Source of the DNA: Bacillota bacterium
Lineage (GTDB): Bacteria; Bacillota; UBA4882; UBA8346
DNA: 64,000 nucleotides
Assembly: GCA_023435565.1 (NCBI GenBank)
Contig: JAEYRN010000063.1
Span: 35,264 to 99,263 of the forward strand
Direction of reading: 5' to 3'
Made by a program: the position numbers and the translations under genes. Shown piece after piece: positions 34,406 to 43,921 of the stretch. The notes below the pieces were generated by a model. The model was not told where the DNA came from and made no database searches. It saw nothing but the letters and a program-made list of their open reading frames with translations. The stretch's first letter is position 1, and each line of letters begins with the position of its first letter.

Positions 34406-35080
34406 ATGACACGGAATGGACAGATTATGGAAATTACTACCGATTTTAAGGCTTATTATGATTTAGCAAAAGGTTTATACCAGACCGGCCCGTCTCATGA
34501 TTTTTCTCACATTGAGAGAGTATTCAACTTAGCCTTTAAAATAGGAAGAGCCGAAGGAGCAAATTTATGGATTTTGGGGTTGGCCGCTCTTTTTCATGAT
34601 TTGGCCCGTGATGAAGAGGCCCAAAGCGATGGGGAGGTCTGTCACGCTGCGGTAAGCGCCGTTCAAACCAGACAAATTTTGAAAAACCACGGTGAAGAGC
34701 CTAACATTATCGAGGCTGTCTGTGAGTGCATCGCAACCCACCGTTACCGAGATCAAAATCCTCCCCGATCTTTGGAAGGTAAATGCTTATTTGACGCTGA
34801 TAAACTAGACTCATTGGGTGCGATTGGCATTGCCCGGGCTTATCTTTGGTTGGGTGAACGGGGTGGAACAGTATATATGTCCCGGGAGGAATGGGAAAAA
34901 ACCGATTTTTCGAGCAACCGCCCGAAAGATGATTCTTTACAAAGGGAGTGGCAGATTAAACTCCGCTATCTTAAAGAACTTCTTTATACAAACACCGCCC
35001 GAAACCTGGCAATCAAACGAAACCAAACAATGATTAATTTTTTAGAAACATTGGAACGGGAAATTAATGGGGAAGAATAA
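34406..35080 (+). CDS. HD domain phosphohydrolase
   Basis: 224 residues, all-helical HD domain with His35 in SHDFSHIERV, the HD pair at 64-65 in ALFHDLARDEE, and an Asp in CLFDADKLDSLG. This pattern is that of the YedJ/YpgQ group, metal-dependent phosphohydrolases acting on nucleotides. The exact substrate is not predictable. No clear Shine-Dalgarno precedes the ATG at 34406; an in-frame ATG at 34427 (MEITTDF) is an alternative. The next gene's open frame overlaps, but its probable start is 70 bases downstream. Confidence 0.85.
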   Translation: MTRNGQIMEITTDFKAYYDLAKGLYQTGPSHDFSHIERVFNLAFKIGRAEGANLWILGLAALFHDLARDEEAQSDGEVCHAAVSAVQTRQILKNHGEEPNIIEAVCECIATHRYRDQNPPRSLEGKCLFDADKLDSLGAIGIARAYLWLGERGGTVYMSREEWEKTDFSSNRPKDDSLQREWQIKLRYLKELLYTNTARNLAIKRNQTMINFLETLEREINGEE

Positions 35081-35150
35081 TTCCCAATATTATGTAGGGG
35101 CGATTAATAATAGCCCTTGGCTAAATATTAAATCACAATCGGGGGTTGTT

Positions 35151-36473
35151 ATGTCGGTTATCAATTGGGACAAAATCAATCAAGAAGTTCAAGATTTGCT
35201 GGTGGATTTGATCAAAATAAATACCACCAATCCACCGGGAAATGAGTTGGAGGCCGCTAAGTTCCTTCAAAAGATATTTGAACGGGAAGGAATTAATTCA
35301 ACTATTTACGAATCAGCGCCCGGGCGTGGAAATTTGGTAGCCAGAATCCCGGGAAATGGCAAAGCAAGGCCCCTGGCATTAATTGCCCATTTAGACGTGG
35401 TTACCGCCAATCCGGTCCAATGGAGCCATCATCCTTTTGCCGCTGAAATTGACGATGGTTATATTTGGGGGCGGGGCGCTATCGATATGAAGGGTATGCT
35501 GGCAATGGAGGCGCTTGTTTTATGCTTATTAAAGCGAAACGGACAAACTCCGGGCCGTGAGGTAATTTTAGTGGCAGCGGCCGATGAAGAAGCCGGTTCG
35601 GAACAAGGAGTAGAATGGCTACTAAAACAAGATATTCCTGGTTTGGCGGGAGTGGAATACATAATTAATGAAGGCGGGGAAGGTAAAATTGATAACGGCA
35701 TTCCGGTTTATGCCTGTCAAAATGGGGAAAAAGGCGTACTCTGGGTCAAGATGAAAGTCCACGGCAGTCCGGGGCATGCCTCAATGCCTTCAAAGGACAA
35801 CGCAATTGTAAAGATGTCGGTGTTGCTTAATCGTATCGCCCGGTATAAACCAGCCATATCGCTTTCGGAGACGACCAGAAATTTTTTATTGGAAATGGCA
35901 AAAGCTAGGGGTCTTCGATTAACCAAAGATTCGGTGAACCTTGATTATAGCCTGCAATTGTTTGCTAACCGGCATTACAAAAAGGAACGATCAGTACAAG
36001 CAATGCTGTATAACACCATATCACCGACGATTATTCATGCTGGAGAAAAAACTAACGTACTCCCGGAAATATGTGAGGCAACTCTAGACTGTAGGCTAAT
36101 ACCGGGAGAAACCCCGGAAAGTTTTTTAGGTACCATTAAGAATGTTGTCAATGACTCAACAGTTGAATGGGAAATACTCCAATCAGCCGAACCTACCGAG
36201 TCTCCGGTTAATACCGAGCTGTTTTCGATAATTAGAAAAACAGTCCAAACTATTAATCCGAAAGCTGTAACCGTGCCGTATCTTTCTCCTGGGGCCACTG
36301 ATTCCAGGTATTTTCGAAAACGAGGGGTTACAGCCTATGGATTTTTCCCGATTATTCTCTCCGAGTCCGAGCTCCAAAGGATGCACGGTATCGACGAGCG
36401 GATTTCATTGGAAAACTTGAAGCAAGGGACCAGAATTTTGTATGAGACCGTAAAGGAAGTCGTCGGGGTTTAA
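35151..36473 (+). CDS. M20 family metallopeptidase (ArgE/DapE/aminoacylase-like)
   Basis: 440 residues. Metal-binding blocks are ALIAHLDVV (His and Asp), YIWGRGAIDMKGMLA, and AADEEAGSEQG with the catalytic Glu pair. The dimerisation domain is around VHGSPGHASMPSKDNA, and a C-terminal metal His is in RMHGIDER. Such enzymes remove amino acids or acyl groups from small peptides or N-acyl amino acids in the cytoplasm. The frame extends 28 codons upstream into the HD gene, but that extension is unlike the family; ATG 35151 follows GGGGG at short spacing. Substrate unassigned. Confidence 0.9.
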   Translation: MSVINWDKINQEVQDLLVDLIKINTTNPPGNELEAAKFLQKIFEREGINSTIYESAPGRGNLVARIPGNGKARPLALIAHLDVVTANPVQWSHHPFAAEIDDGYIWGRGAIDMKGMLAMEALVLCLLKRNGQTPGREVILVAAADEEAGSEQGVEWLLKQDIPGLAGVEYIINEGGEGKIDNGIPVYACQNGEKGVLWVKMKVHGSPGHASMPSKDNAIVKMSVLLNRIARYKPAISLSETTRNFLLEMAKARGLRLTKDSVNLDYSLQLFANRHYKKERSVQAMLYNTISPTIIHAGEKTNVLPEICEATLDCRLIPGETPESFLGTIKNVVNDSTVEWEILQSAEPTESPVNTELFSIIRKTVQTINPKAVTVPYLSPGATDSRYFRKRGVTAYGFFPIILSESELQRMHGIDERISLENLKQGTRILYETVKEVVGV

Positions 36474-36475
36474 GC

Positions 36476-37561
36476 CTAGTCCCCAAATTCGACCCCGATA
36501 CTTTTGGCGGCTGTAACCAGTTCGCTATCGGGTGACACGTTTTTTAATTTACCAATCGCTTCTTCAATTGGTACTGCGGTAATTTCATTACCTTGCAGAC
36601 TTACCATCATCCCATATTTTTTTTCCTTAACCAATTCCACGGCAGCCACCCCGTAACGGGTTGATAGGATTCGATCATAGGGGGAGGGAGTGCCGCCCCG
36701 TTGCACGTGTCCTAGAACGGTAACTCTCGTTTCCAAACTGGTTAGAGATTCAAGTTGTTCGGCAACATAATTACCTATACCACCAAGTCGGATTGGGTCA
36801 GGACTATCTTTTACTACTTTACCAACTACTATATTACCGCCTAAGGGTTTAGCTCCTTCAGCCACTACAATGATGCTGAAACTTTTACCGTCGTTTTTTC
36901 GATTATTGATTTTTTGGGCTACTTTCTTAATATCAAAGGGGATTTCAGGTATTAAAATTACATCCGTTCCGCCGGCAATTCCGGAATGCAAGGCGATCCA
37001 ACCCGCATATCTCCCCATAACCTCCAAGACCATGATTCGGTGGTGGGATTCGGCAGTGGTATGTAGTTTATCAATGGCATCAGTAGCGGTATTGACCGCG
37101 GTCATGAAACCAAAGGTGGTATCAGTGGCGCAGAGATCGTTGTCAATTGTTTTAGGAACGCCGATAACGTTCATTCCCTTATTGGCAAAATCCCGAGCGC
37201 TGGCCATGGTACCGTCACCGCCGATAATAATCATGCATTCAACGCCAAGCTCATTAATATTCTTTATTACCTGATCAGACATGTCGGTGTATACAGCTTG
37301 GCCATCTTTTTCCATTTTAAAATTAAAAGGATTATCGCGGTTGGAAGAACCAAGGATGGTACCGCCCCTGACCAAGATACCAGAAACATTGGAGCGTTTT
37401 AATTTTAAATAGTCATTTAAGACCAACCCACGGTATCCATCGCGAAAACCAATTACTTCAAATCCATATTTACCGACAGCTGTTTTGACCACAGCTCGTA
37501 AAACCGCATTTAAGCCTGGGCAATCGCCACCACCCGTTAAAACGCCGATTTTTTTTGTCAT
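36476..37561 (-). CDS. pfkA: 6-phosphofructokinase
   Basis: 361 residues. It has LTGGGDCPGLNAVLRA at the N-terminus, GGDGTMASA for the phosphoryl donor, GVPKTIDNDL with the catalytic Asp, MGRYAGWIAL, and LGHVQRGGTPSPYDR. Two positions decide the donor: Gly after GGD (ATP-like) combined with Lys in PKTIDND (PPi-like). That Gly/Lys pair is typical of group III enzymes such as the Streptomyces one, which use ATP. Length (~40 residues more than Bacillus PfkA) also fits group III. Shine-Dalgarno AGAGGTGA. It is convergent with the M20 peptidase gene, two bases apart. Confidence 0.93.
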   Translation of the reverse strand: MTKKIGVLTGGGDCPGLNAVLRAVVKTAVGKYGFEVIGFRDGYRGLVLNDYLKLKRSNVSGILVRGGTILGSSNRDNPFNFKMEKDGQAVYTDMSDQVIKNINELGVECMIIIGGDGTMASARDFANKGMNVIGVPKTIDNDLCATDTTFGFMTAVNTATDAIDKLHTTAESHHRIMVLEVMGRYAGWIALHSGIAGGTDVILIPEIPFDIKKVAQKINNRKNDGKSFSIIVVAEGAKPLGGNIVVGKVVKDSPDPIRLGGIGNYVAEQLESLTSLETRVTVLGHVQRGGTPSPYDRILSTRYGVAAVELVKEKKYGMMVSLQGNEITAVPIEEAIGKLKNVSPDSELVTAAKSIGVEFGD

Positions 37562-37782
37562 TTTATCACCTCTTATTACGACATATATATTTGAAATATT
37601 TTATGTAATATATAGTTGGCCTTTTATAACAGAAATACCTGCCGTTAAGAAGATTAAATATTTTTATTTATGAGTTGAGTGATTTTATGTTTAGAAAATT
37701 TTAGTTGCTTGTATATTAAATAGGATATTTTGGCATTTTGTCGAAGATATTTAATAATCTTGGAACTATTTGCGAATATTGC

Positions 37783-37811
37783 GCTCCCGAAATATTATTA
37801 TTTTTGGGAGC
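37783..37811 (+). promoter_or_regulatory. Leader hairpin upstream of lipoprotein gene
   Basis: GCTCCC (37783-37788) pairs with GGGAGC (37806-37811) around an A/T-rich loop with further AAA/TTT pairing, about 30 bases before the start codon. It has no T run after it. It could stabilise or modulate the mRNA. Confidence 0.35.
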
Positions 37812-37841
37812 TGAAACTTAGTTTATTCAAGGAGGGCGCGT

Positions 37842-38783
37842 ATGAAAATAAAAGTCATGCTTTGTAGTCTATTATTGGTAATGATTATGGTTTCCGGTTG
37901 TACCGATGAATTGGGCAAGTTTGATTTCTCAGGCAATGTTGAATTAGAACATGATTCCAGCGGATGGGCCTACCGTAATATCGCTTTATCCAAGGTGAGA
38001 CCGGTTAAGGTCGAACCTGACGACAGGCTGGGTGATTTCCAAAAAGATTTGGAACTTCAAAAGGCAATCACTATCGGCAAGGGTGAATATCTGATAGCCA
38101 CCAAGTTTAAAACCAACCGAATATCAACGGGTCATGATATCTTGGATGCTTTTTTAAAAACCGATCGTTTTACGTCTTTTGGTAATTATCGAATCCTGGT
38201 TTATAATTTTGATGGAAAAGCTAAGGTTGAGACGGTGATTGCCAAAGATGCCGAGTTAGGAGATGATTGGGACAGTTTAATTGATGATCCCAGGGCCGAT
38301 TTCAAAACGAGAAATTTAGAACGAAAAGGGGAATTTATCCAGTACTTTCGGGAACCAATTACGGACCGTGACTGTATCATCGAAGTTGGTTATGAAATCA
38401 AGTCCGAGGCGACTAGAATAATTAATAATGACGAAGAGTTTGTTGAAGAGGATGGAGAGTACAAATATGAGGAGCTTTCGGTTGACGGTTCAGCCTGGAT
38501 TAATATTGGTTTTCGTCAATGTTTGACTGGAAGAATGGTCATTGAAGACCAAACAATCCGGTTTTATGTTTTAGATTGGGACCTAAACGGGGAGTTCACC
38601 GAGGAAGATATGGTTTGGAGCGATTATACAAAAAAGACTTATGAGTTTGGCCAGGTAGTACGGTTGACAGATTCTTGGTCGGTCAAAAAGGATAATACAT
38701 ACCGGTTAAAACTAAATACGCCCAAGTTGGACAATGAACAATATCAGTTAGTGATTGAGCTGGTTAAGAAAGGAAAAAGTTAG
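37842..38783 (+). CDS. Lipoprotein of unknown function
   Basis: 313 residues with signal peptide and lipobox VSGC (Cys at 20), so membrane-anchored outside the cell. The body is rich in charged beta-strand-like segments. Near residue 245 the stretch DWDLNGEFTEEDMVW resembles a Ca-binding EF-hand-like loop (D-x-D-x-N-G-x-F-x-x-x-D), which may bind calcium. I do not recognise the family. Strong Shine-Dalgarno GGAGGGCG. It stands alone, between pfkA and the carbohydrate two-component system. Confidence 0.6.
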   Translation: MKIKVMLCSLLLVMIMVSGCTDELGKFDFSGNVELEHDSSGWAYRNIALSKVRPVKVEPDDRLGDFQKDLELQKAITIGKGEYLIATKFKTNRISTGHDILDAFLKTDRFTSFGNYRILVYNFDGKAKVETVIAKDAELGDDWDSLIDDPRADFKTRNLERKGEFIQYFREPITDRDCIIEVGYEIKSEATRIINNDEEFVEEDGEYKYEELSVDGSAWINIGFRQCLTGRMVIEDQTIRFYVLDWDLNGEFTEEDMVWSDYTKKTYEFGQVVRLTDSWSVKKDNTYRLKLNTPKLDNEQYQLVIELVKKGKS

Positions 38784-39050
38784 GAATAACGATGTAGAAG
38801 TACGTGTTGGGAATAATCAAGGGTTAATAGTTCTTGTTTGATATGATCTTGAGGTGAATATAATTCCCGGCCAAATTTTATTACATGGAAGGATGAATCT
38901 ACATATTAATCGAATTATGGTAAATAAGATAATTGTTTTACCATTAAGCTCTCTTCGATAAATCGTTGAGGGCGGACAACCTTGAGCTGGGAGATTCCAA
39001 GTGAGAAACTTCGTAAAACCTCATAAACTTGCTTTCGTGGGAGTAATCTC

Positions 39051-40874
39051 ATGAAACTTCACCGGCTTTTTACCGCCACGTTACGCAAACAGCTGTCAGC
39101 CTCCTTGATTTTGCTTATCGTTAGCGTGGTTGCCACCATTGGAATCGCCTCAATTAAGATTGCCCAACAAGTCATCGTAAACCATACGTCCCGGTTCGGC
39201 GGAAGCATGTTGTCCCAAGCAGCGTACCGGTTGGGCAGCGTGATTGATAACGCCGAGACCACTGTGGACTCATTAATTATTGATCGAAGATTGGCCCCGC
39301 TGTTGCATGATTTGTCTTCCGCCAAACCGCAGTTGATTAAAGGGGCCCGGCTGGCTCTCGGCGATTTGCTCCAACAATATAAAGCATCTTTATTGCCGGG
39401 CGCGGAGCTGATCCTGGTCGATTCGGCAGGGAATACGGTAACTACTTATTCCATGCAACCAATCCCACCAGATTTGGTTCCACAAAATCTTTCCAACGAA
39501 TTCAAAGTATGGCGGTTACGGTACCTTCCTTACTATCATACCGGTGATTCGACTGTATCCGGCCGGTTATTGGAGTTAACGGCGCGGATTATTAGTTTAC
39601 CTGGCCAGATCCAGGACGGTTGGATTATTTTACATCTGGATTACCGGATCGTCGAATCGATTATGACCAATATTACCTTGCGGGAAAGAAATCTGAGCCG
39701 CTTTCAAAGCGATGCGATTGTATTCGGCCCCGGTCAACAGGTGTTCTTCCCTTGGATTGCTCCAACCGATCAAGTTCTGGCCGGCGCTTATCAAAAACTA
39801 TCGGGCCGGCTCCGGGAGACGGAAACGGTGGAAGAGACGACTGACGGGAAAAAGTATTTGGTCATTGCCACGCCCGTTCCTTGGACGTCCTGGCAAGTAT
39901 ATATTTCGGCCCCGACAAAACTGTTATACGCCGGACTGGAACAAATATACGATTACATTGTCTCGATTGGCGTCATCTGTATTTTAGTCGCGATCTTTTC
40001 CGCTACCTTAATCTCGTTTTTTGTGACCAAACCTGTGAACAAGCTTCGTAAAGCAATGCTTTTGGTGGAAGAAGGCAATTTTAACGTCCGGGCCCCGGAA
40101 AGCGGTCCTTTAGAGATTCAAACTTTGGGACGGGCGTTTAATCGGATGCTTTGCGAAGTAGATCTTCTTACCAAACGCCTGGTTGCGGAAGAAAGCTCCC
40201 GTAAAACCGCTGTCATTAAAGCCCTGCAGGCCCAAATTGCGCCTCACTTTCTCTTCAATACTTTGGCAGCCCTGGCCGGAATGACCGCCAAACGGCCGCC
40301 TGGTGAAGTAGCCGAAGCGCTGCGGTCCTTAAAGCGGCTTCTCCATCTAAGCATCGGCAGAGACGGCGATTTTGTAACATTAGCCGATGAATTCGAACAT
40401 ATACACCATTATCTATACTTAATGAACATTCGTTTTCCGGATAAGTTTTCCTTGGAGATGGAATTACCGGAAGAATTACGGCATTGTCCGACAATCCGTT
40501 TAATATTACAGCCGATTGTGGAGAACTGTCTCCAACATGGACTGAAGTTCTGCGGCGGTAAGATCCGGGTAGCGGCGATCCGCGAGAATCACCGGGTGAT
40601 AATCAAGATTGTCGATAACGGGGAAGGAATATCCCAGGAGCAACTGGAAGCAATTTGGAAGATGAAACAAAATCAATCCGGAGTCGGAGTTCGTAATGTC
40701 GATGAACGTTTAAAACTCAGCTTCGGTCCGGAATACGGCCTGAGGATTGATAGTTCGAAAGGCGAAGGAACGACTGTTTCAATATTGATTCCGTTTCAAG
40801 ACGATTCCAAACGGAAAAGCAATGAACCGCTAATTGAAAAGGAGCATCGAAATGTGGCGCGCAGTTCTGGTTGA
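39051..40874 (+). CDS. YesM-like sensor histidine kinase
   Basis: 607 residues. Two membrane helices (~15-38 and ~300-325) enclose a ~260-residue extracellular sensor domain of the Cache type. HAMP follows (~325-380), then the His_kinase domain with His399 in QAQIAPHFLFNTLAAL, and the ATPase with LILQPIVENCLQHG and VDNGEGIS. This class pairs with YesN-like AraC-type regulators to control sugar ABC importers, often in concert with the solute-binding protein. The 3' end overlaps the regulator gene by 23 bases. ATG follows GGGAG. Confidence 0.93.
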   Translation: MKLHRLFTATLRKQLSASLILLIVSVVATIGIASIKIAQQVIVNHTSRFGGSMLSQAAYRLGSVIDNAETTVDSLIIDRRLAPLLHDLSSAKPQLIKGARLALGDLLQQYKASLLPGAELILVDSAGNTVTTYSMQPIPPDLVPQNLSNEFKVWRLRYLPYYHTGDSTVSGRLLELTARIISLPGQIQDGWIILHLDYRIVESIMTNITLRERNLSRFQSDAIVFGPGQQVFFPWIAPTDQVLAGAYQKLSGRLRETETVEETTDGKKYLVIATPVPWTSWQVYISAPTKLLYAGLEQIYDYIVSIGVICILVAIFSATLISFFVTKPVNKLRKAMLLVEEGNFNVRAPESGPLEIQTLGRAFNRMLCEVDLLTKRLVAEESSRKTAVIKALQAQIAPHFLFNTLAALAGMTAKRPPGEVAEALRSLKRLLHLSIGRDGDFVTLADEFEHIHHYLYLMNIRFPDKFSLEMELPEELRHCPTIRLILQPIVENCLQHGLKFCGGKIRVAAIRENHRVIIKIVDNGEGISQEQLEAIWKMKQNQSGVGVRNVDERLKLSFGPEYGLRIDSSKGEGTTVSILIPFQDDSKRKSNEPLIEKEHRNVARSSG

Positions 40875-42450
40875 TGATGAAGAATATGTCAGGGCCGAAT
40901 TGGCGGCTTTGTTCCCTTGGGATCGTTTTGGTTTTTGTCTGACGGGCGAAGCTGAAAACGCTCAGGCCGCGATGGACCTTATCGAGCGAGTTGAGCCGGA
41001 TTTGATGATTACCGATATTCGGATGCCTGATATGGATGGTCTGGAACTAACCGCGTGGATCGGCCAACACTATCCCCAGCTTGTCGTAGCGGTTGTAAGC
41101 GCTTATGACGATTTTTCTTTCGTTCGGGAAGCGCTGCGTTTGGGAGCGGCGGATTATCTTATTAAAGCCGAAGCTACACCAGGAACGGCCGGAGATTTTT
41201 TGGAGCGGATCAGCGGTGTGTTAAAAAACCGTCATTCGGCCCAACACCAACAGGAGAAATTAACCGATAATCTGGAACGATACCATCAACTGGCGCTGGA
41301 GTCTTTTTGGAGAGACGCCCTAACCGGGGCCACGGACGAGCGGGAGATCGAACTTCGCGCTAAAAAATTGGAAATTGGTTTCCAAAACAGATGGTTCGGA
41401 TTGATTTTCGTTCACGTTTCCCCAGATGCCGAAGGGATGGAAAACAATCAAGCTGCGGTCCGCAGGGATCTTGAAGAAAAGCTCCGCTCCATTTGGGATT
41501 GTAAATGGGATTGGCAGGTTGTCGGTTTTAAACAAGGCGATTTTAGCGTCGTCGCAGATCGAATCGGGGAAACACCCGATCCGGAAGGGATTGCAAGATT
41601 AGAAAAAATTGCGATCCGGTTGGCGTCAGACTTTCCGAAAAAGATAACAACCAGTATATCGTCGAGAATTTGTTCATTTCACGAATTACCCGGGAATTTC
41701 AGGGAAACCCGGGAAGTCAATTTGATCCGCCTCTATCAATGGGAAAAAGGATATTTCAAAACAAGCGACTTAGTAAATTTGCAACAATCAAAACATCCTC
41801 AAATTCCCGAACTCCTCTCGGAGTGGGACTCATTACTGCGCGGCATAGAACCCGAGGCCATCCATTTTTTTTTAAATGACCTTTTTGAAGACGTGATTCC
41901 CAAATGCTTCAGTCCTGAAGAAGCCAGAAAATTAGTGTTGGAATTGATCAAGGCGTTATACCGGATCTCTTTTGAATACCAAGTGCGCTGGACGGAATTT
42001 GAAGAAGAAGGTCTTGACCCGGCGGAACTGATGGACCGGGCGGAATCGGTTCGAGATTGGCAAATGCTGATCGAGAAACCGGTGGAGCATTACATCCGGT
42101 CAACTAGAGCGATTACTCAGCCCCAGGGTTCACAGACAATCAGGAAAGCATTGGCTTTTATCCAGGCTAATTTTACCAGAGACCTTACCCTGGAAGAGGT
42201 CGCCGGCCAGGCGGGTGTCAGTAAGAGTTATCTCAGCAGAATTTTTCCCGAATATACGGGGAAGCACTTTTGCAGTTACCTGCAACAATTGCGTATCGAA
42301 CGGGCCAAAGAATTGCTGCGATTTACCGATGAACACATATATGAAATAGCGTCTAAAGTCGGCTTCTGGAATAGCCGTTACTTTTGCAAAGTATTTCGTG
42401 ATACGGTAGGGATGACCCCCGCCGATTACCGGAGAATTGTCCCGGACTGA
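40852..42450 (+). CDS. YesN-like AraC-family response regulator
   Basis: 532 residues. The N-terminal receiver has phospho-acceptor Asp55 in MITDIRMPDMDG and the conserved Lys in DYLIKA. A ~260-residue middle region of no clear family follows. The C-terminal AraC-type double helix-turn-helix is LTLEEVAGQAGVSKSYLSR and HIYEIASKVGFWNSRYFCKV. It should activate the adjacent transporter and glycosidase genes when phosphorylated by the kinase upstream. ATG 40852 lies eight bases after AAAAGGAG, whereas a TTG at 40834 overlaps that site. Confidence 0.93.
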   Translation: MWRAVLVDDEEYVRAELAALFPWDRFGFCLTGEAENAQAAMDLIERVEPDLMITDIRMPDMDGLELTAWIGQHYPQLVVAVVSAYDDFSFVREALRLGAADYLIKAEATPGTAGDFLERISGVLKNRHSAQHQQEKLTDNLERYHQLALESFWRDALTGATDEREIELRAKKLEIGFQNRWFGLIFVHVSPDAEGMENNQAAVRRDLEEKLRSIWDCKWDWQVVGFKQGDFSVVADRIGETPDPEGIARLEKIAIRLASDFPKKITTSISSRICSFHELPGNFRETREVNLIRLYQWEKGYFKTSDLVNLQQSKHPQIPELLSEWDSLLRGIEPEAIHFFLNDLFEDVIPKCFSPEEARKLVLELIKALYRISFEYQVRWTEFEEEGLDPAELMDRAESVRDWQMLIEKPVEHYIRSTRAITQPQGSQTIRKALAFIQANFTRDLTLEEVAGQAGVSKSYLSRIFPEYTGKHFCSYLQQLRIERAKELLRFTDEHIYEIASKVGFWNSRYFCKVFRDTVGMTPADYRRIVPD

Positions 42451-42477
42451 CAGGTCTGAATTTGGGAGGGATAAAGG

Positions 42478-42543
42478 GTGACGAACTTCATCCCGATAGC
42501 CATGGGTGGGCGGGAAGCTTGGACGATTGAAAGGCAAAATTAA
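42478..42543 (+). pseudogene. Fragment of a solute-binding-protein gene
   Basis: A 21-codon stretch reads FIPIAMGGREAWTIERQN before a stop. It closely resembles an internal segment of the adjacent solute-binding protein (YIPVAMGGREPWTI) and of its paralogue (VIPFSVGGKDSWTI). The similarity covers the conserved G-G-R/K-E-x-W-T-I turn and then stops abruptly. It therefore looks like a remnant of a third paralogue left by deletion or gene conversion. GTG 42478 with a nearby GGGAGGG could even be translated. Confidence 0.6.
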
Positions 42544-42643
42544 GTAGTTAAATCATTCACAATTTTCATAAGTTGATTTTGATTGAAATAACTTTTCGGC
42601 AAGACATTTTTTGTGGTTCGAAAGTTGAATCGGGAGGAACGAA

Positions 42644-43921
42644 ATGAATGTCTTAAAGTCCGGATCCAATCTAGTTTTGCGATTCATCCTGTTTTTATTG
42701 TTATTCGGGATAGTAATCCATCCAATCGGAGCCAAACAGTTAAAAACCCGAATTACAATTTGGACCATCAACCAACCCGGCTTAGACGTTACCGGCGATT
42801 GGATGGAAGATCGGATTAGGCGGTTTGAAACAGCCAATCCGGAGATCGTTGTTGAACACAGTTTTTGGGAGAATCAATCCTATAAGATCAAACTTAAAGT
42901 GGCCATGTTCAGCGGGGAAGGCCCCGATATTTTATTCAACTGGGGTGGCGAAAGCCAGTTAATATTCTCCAGGGAGGGTTTATTGTATGACTTGACCCAA
43001 GACTTGGGGAAGGATAAATGGGGTTTATCACCGGGGATGTTCGCTACTCACAGCTACCGGCATCACATTTATGGAGTTCCCATCTTTCCTTCGGTGGAAG
43101 TAATCTGGTATAACAAAAACCTTTTTAAAACTTATGGCTGGCAAACACCGCAAACCTGGGATGATTTCCTGAAACTCTGCGCCCAAATCAAATCCAAGGG
43201 ATATATACCGGTAGCGATGGGTGGCCGGGAACCATGGACCATTCTTTACCCCTATATGTATTTGGTGGAACGGCTGGCTGGACATAATTTATATCAGGAC
43301 GCCAAATCCCGTCGGACCAGTTTTACCCGGCCGGAGTTCGTCGAAGCTTTCCGACTGCTAAAACAATTGGCTGATCGAGGCTACCTGCCTGCCGAGGTTT
43401 TAAGCTTGAGTTATATGGATTCCTCCCAGTTGTTAATTCAAAATAGAGCGGTAATGATGTTCATGGGCGACTGGGAGTATCTGCGGTTGACCAATCAAAT
43501 GCGTCAAGATTTTGATAAATGGGACTTTTTTCCCTTCCCGGTTTTGCCGGGAGGCAAAGGAAGGGTAAAAAACGTCATTGGAGCGGTAGCCGGATTTTCC
43601 ATTAAAAAATCAGAAAAATCCCAAACTGCCCTGAAGTTCCTCAAATTCATCGCCAGTCGGGAAAGTCTGACCGAAAGCTACCAAATCACCGGTAAACTGG
43701 TAGCTCTGGCAACGCCGTATATGGGCGAGCAAGATCGTCCCCAGATTAAAGCTATCGCCAAACTGCTGGCAGACGCTTCCTCATTAACTCAATGGTGGGA
43801 TCAAGATTTGCCGGAACCGGTGACTCAAAGTCTACTTAAAAGTTTACAAGATTTATTGGCCGGAAGGCGTAGTCCTGAGCAAGCCGCCGCAATGATTGAA
43901 GAAGCTTATCGAAGAAAATGA
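42644..43921 (+). CDS. Family 1 extracellular solute-binding protein (sugar ABC importer), first paralogue
   Basis: 425 residues. The signal peptide (~10-30, ending GAK) has no lipobox Cys. Family 1 features are GEGPDILFNWGGESQ, YGVPIFPSVEVIWYNKNLF, and the hinge VAMGGREPWTI, with a C-terminal LTQWWDQDLPEPVTQSL. It should bind an oligosaccharide in the periplasm or outside the wall and hand it to the permeases. Many identities by eye with the protein at 44249, indicating tandem duplication. In YesMN loci one paralogue often serves as partner of the kinase's sensor domain. ATG follows GGAGGAACG. Confidence 0.88.
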   Translation: MNVLKSGSNLVLRFILFLLLFGIVIHPIGAKQLKTRITIWTINQPGLDVTGDWMEDRIRRFETANPEIVVEHSFWENQSYKIKLKVAMFSGEGPDILFNWGGESQLIFSREGLLYDLTQDLGKDKWGLSPGMFATHSYRHHIYGVPIFPSVEVIWYNKNLFKTYGWQTPQTWDDFLKLCAQIKSKGYIPVAMGGREPWTILYPYMYLVERLAGHNLYQDAKSRRTSFTRPEFVEAFRLLKQLADRGYLPAEVLSLSYMDSSQLLIQNRAVMMFMGDWEYLRLTNQMRQDFDKWDFFPFPVLPGGKGRVKNVIGAVAGFSIKKSEKSQTALKFLKFIASRESLTESYQITGKLVALATPYMGEQDRPQIKAIAKLLADASSLTQWWDQDLPEPVTQSLLKSLQDLLAGRRSPEQAAAMIEEAYRRK

